From Bacteroidia bacterium (GTDB lineage: Bacteria > Bacteroidota > Bacteroidia > JABDFU01): a stretch of DNA of 5,043 nucleotides. The stretch is taken from NCBI GenBank assembly GCA_020849195.1, contig JADLGT010000308.1:1-5043 (forward strand), written 5' to 3'. Positions 1 to 5,043 of this stretch are shown here, one piece after another (position 1 is the stretch's first letter; the number at the start of each line of letters is the position of its first letter). The notes beneath the pieces are model-generated. The model had not been told where the DNA came from. It worked only from the letters and a program-made list of their open reading frames with translations, and ran no database searches. The translations under genes were made by a program, and so were the position numbers.

Positions 1-3000
1 TACTTTCCATCTGAACGAGGTCCGTACAATTATGATGTAGCCGGACAGGCAGGATTTTCGAGCGGTATTGATCTTAACGGAAATTTAAATAATCCTAAAA
101 GCCGCTGGGGTGGGATTATGTGTCGCATACAAACAAATGACTTTGAAGCAAGCAATATAGAGTACCTTCAGTTTTGGATGATGGACCCGTTCAATGACGA
201 CAATACAAATCCAAGTACAAGCGGTGAAATGTATGTCAACCTTGGAAATATTTCGGAAGATGTTTTAAAAGATTCGAGAAAAGCGTACGAGAATGGTTTG
301 TCAATTGATGGAACCTATACAAATGAAGATGAAACGAGTTGGGGCAGAGTTTCTATTTTGCAATCATTGGTAAACGCTTTCGATGTAAATGCATCATCGC
401 GCCAATATCAAGATATTGGGCTTGATGGATTAAACAATGCCGATGAAACGGTATTTTTCAATTCATATCTCCAAAAAATAGCTGCCTTATATGGCACAAG
501 TTCATTAGCCTACCAATGGGCAGTCAAAGATCCATCATCGGACGATTATCATTTTTATCGCGGGGCCGACTATGATGCAGGTAGCGTAAATATACTAGAC
601 CGATATAAACTTTATAATGGGCTTGAAGGCAACTCTTCGGTATCGGGACAGGCGCATCACGATTACAGATTAGGACAACCCGATTTTACAGATTCTTACA
701 CAACGTCGGCCACCACTGCTCCTAATTCCGAAGACATCAACCAGGATAACACATTAAGTGAAAGCGAAAGTTATTTTCAATACAAAGTAAGCCTCCGCCC
801 ATCAGATTTTAATGCCGTCGGCGAAAATTATATCACAAATATTTTATCAACAACTGTTACTACAAAAGACGGTGCATCGCGACCCATCAAATGGTATCAG
901 TTTAAAATACCTATACAGGAATACGACACTAAAGTTGGAACAATTCAAGCTTTTCGTTCAATACGATTCATGCGTATGTTTTTTAAAGGTGTTGATAAAC
1001 CTATTGTATGCCGACTTGCACGATTGGAATTTGTACGCGGTGTGTGGAGACTTTACAATAACTCGCTTTTAGAAAATGGTGATTATATAGCAAACGACGG
1101 AAGCACCGCCAGTTTTTCTACGTCGGCTGTAAATATTGAAGAAAACGGAACTCGTGCCCCTGTTAACTATGTATTACCTCCGGGAATAAGCCGGCAGATA
1201 AATGTACAATCGTCGAATTTAGCCCGACTGAATGAACAAGCCTTGTCGTTGAGCGTATGTGGACTTGAAGATGGAAATGCGAAGGCAATTTATAAAAACA
1301 CAAGCCTTGATATTCGGCTGTATAAAAAACTAAAAATGTTTATTCATGGCGAAGCCGGTGCAAATGGCGATGCGCTGAAAGACGGAGATCTGAAAGTATT
1401 TATACGACTAGGAAGCGATTTTGAAAGCAATTATTATGAATACGAAATACCTTTAAAAGTTACGCAACCCGGTAACTATAACGGAGGCAATCAAGATGAC
1501 CAATATAAAGTATGGCCACTTGCCAACGAGTTGAATCTCGACTTTTCAAAACTTCAAACGGCCAAACAAAACCGAAATATTGCGCTGTACAATGGTACTG
1601 CTAAACTCACATTGCCCTTTGCTGCTTCAGATGGAGGAAATATGATTTACATAAAGGGAAATCCCAATTTGGCCGGAGTAAAAGTAATTATGATTGGCAT
1701 ACGCAACCCGAAGCAACAAGCGGGGGCTGCGGATGATGACGGATTACCAAAATGCGCCGAAGTTTGGGTGAACGAGTTGAGGCTAAGCGATTTTGATGAG
1801 ATGGGCGGATGGGCTTCATTAGGTCGTGTAAAAACCGACTTGGCCGATTTGGGTTCTATTTCGCTTGCCGGAAATTACAGCACGCCCGGCTGGGGCAGCA
1901 TCGAAAACAAAGTGATGGAGCGACAGCAATCAACAAACTACGGTTACGATATGTCTTCGAACATTGAGCTTGGAAAATTTACTCCAGCAACCCTCAATAT
2001 TAAAATTCCAATGTATGTAGGTTATTCCGAAGCATTCATTATACCTCGTTTTAATCCGCTCGATCCGGATATTGATCTGAAAAATGTACTAAATAACTCC
2101 GCTGTTCCCGAAACCAAGCGCGACTCGCTGCGCATTGTTACCGTTGACTATACACGAAGGCGAAGTATAAATTTTACCAACGTAAAAAAAGATAAGGGGA
2201 AAAATAAAAAGTCATCCCATTTTTACGATGTCGAAAATCTCGCCATCTCTTATTCGTACAGTGAAATTAATCACCGCGATGTTAACACCGAATACAATAA
2301 TACTCGTACATATAAAGCCGGACTTACTTATTCATTTGCACCAACACCAAAATCGCTGAAACCATTTGAAAAAACTTCGCTTAATCCAAAATATTTTTCC
2401 CTCATTAAAGAAATGAATTTGTCATTGGCTCCGTCGAGGCTTGGTTTTAGCACTGATGTGGACAGGTTTTACAACGAAAGTAAAATGCGAAACAATACCG
2501 GCTCTTCGGATGTAATTATTATTCCGTTGTATAATAAAACTTTTTACATAAACCGAAAGTATGATATGAATTGGGATATTACTAAAAACCTCAAACTCAC
2601 CTTTACGGCAACTAATCAGGGACGGATTTTCGAACCACAGGGACGGATTGACACAGAGGCAAAACACGACAGTGTAGTAAAAAATCTGATGGGACTTGGA
2701 ACAACAACCAAATACAATCATGCAATTAATGTGAACTATACGATACCAATCAATAAGTTACCGCTGCTCGACTTTACAAACGTAACTGTTCGTTATGCGG
2801 CCACATACGATTGGATGCACGCACCATTTGCAGCTCCACAGCTTAAGCACACTATTCAAAATTCAGGATCGTGGCAATGGAATGGACAATTTAACTTAAG
2901 TACACTGTACAATAAAATACCTTACTTTAAAAAGCTAGCTGCAAAACCGCTTGGACCCAACAAGCAGGCCGAAGAAAAACAAAAGAAAGAGGAAGATACG

Positions 3001-4536
3001 CTAAAAAAAGCAGAAGAAAATCTTGCGAAGGCAAAAACAAAACTAAAAAAACTTGCCTTGGATACTGCTAAATCGAAGGCTGCAAGAGTTTCGTATGATT
3101 CACTGCGAAAAAAAGTTGTTGCAATGGATACAATTAACACAAAGAAAAAGAAAAACAATAATCAATACGAAATAGTAGATTACTTAGCCCGAATGGTAAT
3201 TAGCGTTAAAAATATGACTGTGAGTTACAATGATAATGCCGGAACGGTTTTACCGGGCTATAAACAAACCACACAAATTATGGGCATGGACCCACGTTTT
3301 GAAGGACCGACACCGGGTTTTATTTTTGGAAGCCAAAGAAATATACAGCAAAAAGTAGAAGACAAAGGTTGGTTAGTAAAAAATCCGCTGCTTAACTTAC
3401 CCTACACCAATAATCATACACAAAACCTTACCGCACGAATAAACATAGAGCCTATTCCCGGCTTTAAAATAGAAGTGAACGCTACACGTAATTACAGCCA
3501 AAACTACAGTGAGTTTTTCCGATGGGACAGCATAACAAAACAATATGTTCATCAAAGCCCTGTTGAAACCGGCAACTTCAGCATATCATTTTTAAGTATC
3601 CGCACAGCATTTGAACCTATAACAAAATCTCATTATTCGCAAAACTGGGAAAACTTTTTAGGCTACCGAGCCACTGTTTCTAACCTACGAGGGCAACAAT
3701 ATACCTTGCAACAACTCACCCAACTTAAATCAGGATTCATTGACGGATATAGCTCAACATCGCAAGACGTTGTAATACCTGCATTTTTGGCTGCATATTC
3801 AGGTCATGCTCCGCGTAAATCAGACTTACCCACATTCCCGCTCATTCCTATGCCCAACTGGCGAATTACTTACGACGGCTTATCGAAATTTGAGAGCATA
3901 CGAAAAATTTTCAAATCTATCACGCTCAGCCATTCTTACCGTTCTACCTACAACGTTGCATCATTTATAAAAAATTTAAATTTTGTCGGGCAGGATTTTG
4001 AAGACGGACTAGCTACCGTGCGCGACGCAACAAGTAACTTTATTCCGCGCTTAACCATAAGTACAGTTTCTATATCAGAGCAGTTTGCCCCGCTCGGAAA
4101 AGTAGAAATGACATGGAACAACAGCCTCATCACTTCGGTTGAAGTTAAAAAAGAACGCAACCTTTCCTTAGCTATGTCGAACATACAACTTCAGGAACTC
4201 AACTCAAAAGGCATTATTGTTGGCGCAGGTTACAGATTAAAAGATTTGAAAATTAAAGTTGGCAAAAACGCATTCAAAAGCGACCTCAATCTAAAATTAG
4301 ATATTTCTTTTGTAAACAACGTAACCGTAACACGGCAAGCATCGACCGATGTAACACAAGCTACATCCGGTCAAAATATCATTACACTCAAATCATCGGC
4401 CGACTATGTTCTAAACACCCGGCTAACTGTTCGTGCATTCTTTGATAAGATTATAAATAAACCTGTCATTTCTACTTCCTTCCCCACTTCAAATACCAAT
4501 GCAGGTATTAGCCTTCAGTTTACGCTGGCACAGTAA
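1..4536 (+). CDS. sprA: SprA (Sov) outer-membrane translocon of the type IX secretion system, C-terminal 1511 residues, 5' partial
   Basis: SprA forms the very large single-chain outer-membrane beta-barrel through which T9SS substrates leave the cell; in gliding species it also serves delivery of motility adhesins (family knowledge). The frame is open from base 1, so the first internal ATG (118) is not the start, and about 900 of roughly 2400 residues lie upstream. Seen in window numbering: YFPSERGPYNYD (1-12), an IEYLQFWMMDPF block (53-64), GNISEDVLKD (82-91), EDINQDNTLSESESYFQY (244-261), IRFMRMFF (321-328), VNYVLPPGI (388-396), CAEVWVNELRLSDFDE (585-600), RSINFTNVKK (721-730), TVLPGY (1082-1087), PGFIFGSQ (1105-1112), NWRITYDGLSK (1286-1296) and the terminal SFPTSNTNAGISLQFTLAQ. 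I recognise these as SprA-typical from memory, not from an alignment. The second half is rich in alternating polar/aromatic stretches, as expected of barrel strands. There is no frameshift or internal stop. A Lys/Glu-rich insert lies at about 982-1054. The start, signal peptide and promoter are outside the window. Confidence 0.96.
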   Translation, partial: YFPSERGPYNYDVAGQAGFSSGIDLNGNLNNPKSRWGGIMCRIQTNDFEASNIEYLQFWMMDPFNDDNTNPSTSGEMYVNLGNISEDVLKDSRKAYENGLSIDGTYTNEDETSWGRVSILQSLVNAFDVNASSRQYQDIGLDGLNNADETVFFNSYLQKIAALYGTSSLAYQWAVKDPSSDDYHFYRGADYDAGSVNILDRYKLYNGLEGNSSVSGQAHHDYRLGQPDFTDSYTTSATTAPNSEDINQDNTLSESESYFQYKVSLRPSDFNAVGENYITNILSTTVTTKDGASRPIKWYQFKIPIQEYDTKVGTIQAFRSIRFMRMFFKGVDKPIVCRLARLEFVRGVWRLYNNSLLENGDYIANDGSTASFSTSAVNIEENGTRAPVNYVLPPGISRQINVQSSNLARLNEQALSLSVCGLEDGNAKAIYKNTSLDIRLYKKLKMFIHGEAGANGDALKDGDLKVFIRLGSDFESNYYEYEIPLKVTQPGNYNGGNQDDQYKVWPLANELNLDFSKLQTAKQNRNIALYNGTAKLTLPFAASDGGNMIYIKGNPNLAGVKVIMIGIRNPKQQAGAADDDGLPKCAEVWVNELRLSDFDEMGGWASLGRVKTDLADLGSISLAGNYSTPGWGSIENKVMERQQSTNYGYDMSSNIELGKFTPATLNIKIPMYVGYSEAFIIPRFNPLDPDIDLKNVLNNSAVPETKRDSLRIVTVDYTRRRSINFTNVKKDKGKNKKSSHFYDVENLAISYSYSEINHRDVNTEYNNTRTYKAGLTYSFAPTPKSLKPFEKTSLNPKYFSLIKEMNLSLAPSRLGFSTDVDRFYNESKMRNNTGSSDVIIIPLYNKTFYINRKYDMNWDITKNLKLTFTATNQGRIFEPQGRIDTEAKHDSVVKNLMGLGTTTKYNHAINVNYTIPINKLPLLDFTNVTVRYAATYDWMHAPFAAPQLKHTIQNSGSWQWNGQFNLSTLYNKIPYFKKLAAKPLGPNKQAEEKQKKEEDTLKKAEENLAKAKTKLKKLALDTAKSKAARVSYDSLRKKVVAMDTINTKKKKNNNQYEIVDYLARMVISVKNMTVSYNDNAGTVLPGYKQTTQIMGMDPRFEGPTPGFIFGSQRNIQQKVEDKGWLVKNPLLNLPYTNNHTQNLTARINIEPIPGFKIEVNATRNYSQNYSEFFRWDSITKQYVHQSPVETGNFSISFLSIRTAFEPITKSHYSQNWENFLGYRATVSNLRGQQYTLQQLTQLKSGFIDGYSSTSQDVVIPAFLAAYSGHAPRKSDLPTFPLIPMPNWRITYDGLSKFESIRKIFKSITLSHSYRSTYNVASFIKNLNFVGQDFEDGLATVRDATSNFIPRLTISTVSISEQFAPLGKVEMTWNNSLITSVEVKKERNLSLAMSNIQLQELNSKGIIVGAGYRLKDLKIKVGKNAFKSDLNLKLDISFVNNVTVTRQASTDVTQATSGQNIITLKSSADYVLNTRLTVRAFFDKIINKPVISTSFPTSNTNAGISLQFTLAQ
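2944..3162 (+). other. Lys/Glu-rich coiled-coil segment inside SprA (about residues 982-1054)
   Basis: This segment of about 73 residues is dominated by Lys, Glu and Ala, unlike the Asn/Thr/aromatic-rich strand sequence around it. A short heptad pattern is visible: Leu at 1001, 1008 and 1015 in one core position, with Ala1004, Ala1011 and Leu1018 in the other. It ends in a KKKKNNN run (1048-1054). It is preceded by LYNKIPYFKKL and followed by the conserved-looking YLARMVISVKNMTVSY stretch, so it is probably a loop between two barrel strands. It is likely helical and soluble. Which side of the membrane it lies on cannot be read from the sequence; the periplasm is the more likely guess. It is in frame and shows no sign of being a sequencing artefact. 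Confidence 0.7.
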
Positions 4537-4556
4537 GTTTTATAATGGTATTTTTT

Positions 4557-4574
4557 GTGTTAATAAAATAACAC
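4557..4574. repeat. Small inverted repeat 20 bases after the sprA stop
   Basis: GTGTTA (4557-4562) and TAACAC (4569-4574) form a perfect 6-bp stem with a 6-base loop. It is preceded by a T run (4551-4556) but not followed by one on either strand, so it does not look like a standard intrinsic terminator. It could be a 3'-end stabilising hairpin of the sprA message, or chance in AT-rich DNA. Confidence 0.35.
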
Positions 4575-4581
4575 GCTATTG

Positions 4582-4602
4582 AAAAAATGTGCCGGATTTT
4601 TT
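4582..4602 (+). terminator. Weak candidate terminator after sprA
   Basis: AAAAAAT (4582-4588) pairs perfectly with ATTTTTT (4596-4602) around a 7-base GC-rich loop, and the descending arm supplies a six-T tract. The stem contains only A-T pairs, so it would be weak. Its location between the sprA stop and the next promoter suits a terminator, but no strong GC-rich stem exists anywhere in the intergenic region. Confidence 0.3.
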
Positions 4603-4652
4603 GTGCAGTCTCCATGTTTAATATCTCTGTTGATAACAATTTCGGCTTACAC

Positions 4653-4682
4653 TTGTGCTATTCGTTCAAGTAGTTAATTTTG
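4653..4682 (+). promoter_or_regulatory. Predicted Bacteroidota sigma-ABfr-type promoter for the C1 peptidase gene
   Basis: TTG at 4653-4655 is followed after exactly 19 bases by TAATTTTG at 4675-4682, matching the Bacteroidota -33/-7 consensus (TTG, about 19 bases, TAnnTTTG) at every defined position. Transcription would start near 4688-4690, giving a leader of about 20 bases before the ATG at 4708. That leader is A-rich (a seven-A run at 4696-4702) and has no Shine-Dalgarno sequence, as is normal in this phylum. The site implies that the peptidase gene is transcribed independently of sprA. Confidence 0.7.
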
Positions 4683-4707
4683 GAAACTCACTAATAAAAA
4701 AACCATC

Positions 4708-4764
4708 ATGATTAAAAAAGGAAGCATTATTTTATTGGCTGCAATAAGTTTTACTGCCCTTGCT
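4708..4764 (+). other. Sec signal peptide of the C1 peptidase (residues 1-19)
   Basis: Residues 1-4 (MIKK) give a positive N-region and residues 5-16 a hydrophobic core. ALA at 17-19 followed by Gln20 is a typical signal peptidase I site. There is no lipobox cysteine, so the protein should be released into the periplasm or carried further, not anchored as a lipoprotein. Confidence 0.85.
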
Positions 4765-5043
4765 CAGGAAAGAAAAGATAAAGCGGCATTTAAACCATAC
4801 ACAAATAATTTTTACGAACAGATTAAAAAAGCTAACGAAGTTTTTTTTACACCCAAAAAAGAACCGTCGAAAAAATTTTTGATGGATTATACATCTATTG
4901 ATGTACCTAAGAGTGCTTCGGAATTTAAAACCGTATGGTCAGGAAAGCCCGTATCGCAGGGAGAAACAAGTACCTGTTGGTGCTATTCAACCACCTCGTT
5001 TTATGAAGCCGAAATTTACCGCATAAGCAAACAGGAAATTAAA
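4708..5043 (+). CDS. Exported C1-family (papain-like; aminopeptidase C/bleomycin hydrolase-like) cysteine peptidase, N-terminal 112 residues, 3' partial
   Basis: Peptidases of this family cleave peptides with a Cys-His-Asn catalytic set. After a signal peptide (1-19) comes a linker of about 40 residues, then the stretch KKFLMDYTSIDVPKSASEF (55-73), resembling the segment that precedes the catalytic domain in Bacteroidota homologues. Next is the active-site block PVSQGETSTCWCYSTTSF (81-98). Gln84 matches the oxyanion-hole Gln of papain, and Cys90 followed by Trp91 matches the nucleophile, with the same Q-to-C spacing of six. The catalytic His and Asn would lie beyond the window end, so completeness and activity cannot be judged. 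The ATG at 4708 is chosen because it directly gives a signal peptide, follows a good promoter, and an in-frame stop (TAA, 4675-4677) lies upstream. Any C-terminal T9SS sorting domain would also be out of view. The family call is firm; the exact subfamily and substrate are not. Confidence 0.88.
   Translation, partial: MIKKGSIILLAAISFTALAQERKDKAAFKPYTNNFYEQIKKANEVFFTPKKEPSKKFLMDYTSIDVPKSASEFKTVWSGKPVSQGETSTCWCYSTTSFYEAEIYRISKQEIK

Noticed and set aside
118..120. ATG at 118 as the start of the large gene
   Set aside because: The frame is open back to base 1, and the 39 codons before this ATG encode SprA-typical sequence, so it is an internal methionine.
812..1072. 86-codon plus-strand ORF in another frame inside sprA
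   Set aside because: It lies wholly within the conserved SprA coding sequence, and its translation shows no recognisable domain; it is a frame shadow.
2422..2721. 99-codon minus-strand ORF
   Set aside because: It is antisense to conserved SprA sequence, with no upstream promoter match or recognisable protein features.
2922..3158. 78-codon minus-strand ORF rich in Phe and Ser, resembling a membrane protein
   Set aside because: The Phe/Ser-rich composition is simply the complement of the Lys/Glu-rich codons of the SprA insert.
3948..4184. 78-codon minus-strand ORF
   Set aside because: It is antisense to the well-conserved SprA C-terminal region and has no independent support.
4587..4673. 28-codon plus-strand ORF in the intergenic region
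   Set aside because: It overlaps the candidate terminator and the -33 promoter element, has no promoter match of its own and an unremarkable translation; probably chance.

Overview
The window comes from a member of the phylum Bacteroidota. Three things point there: a very large SprA/Sov-family type IX secretion (T9SS) translocon gene, which is restricted to this phylum; a Bacteroidota-type promoter (TTG, 19 bases, TAnnTTTG); and a gene start preceded by an A-rich leader instead of a Shine-Dalgarno sequence. The DNA is moderately AT-rich. The sequence does not fix the order or genus.

Positions 1-4536 (+) hold the C-terminal 1511 residues of SprA. The frame is open from base 1 with no start, so the gene begins upstream. 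Family proteins run to about 2400 residues, so roughly 900 N-terminal residues are missing. The reading frame is intact to its natural stop and ends in the family-typical C-terminus. The one unusual-looking stretch is a Lys/Glu-rich, predicted coiled-coil segment at about residues 982-1054, set between conserved barrel regions.

Positions 4537-4707 are a 171-base intergenic region. It has two AT-rich hairpins just after the sprA stop, one a weak terminator candidate, and then a good promoter match at 4653-4682.

Positions 4708-5043 (+) hold the first 112 codons of a second gene, cut by the window end. It encodes a Sec-exported papain-like (C1 family, aminopeptidase C/bleomycin hydrolase-like) cysteine peptidase, with the oxyanion-hole Gln and catalytic Cys-Trp visible. 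Its own promoter suggests it is transcribed independently of sprA.

SprA builds the outer-membrane channel through which T9SS substrates reach the cell surface. The peptidase is exported at least to the periplasm, but nothing visible ties it functionally to the T9SS. I found no undescribed system here: this is a conserved secretion gene next to an exported peptidase gene.
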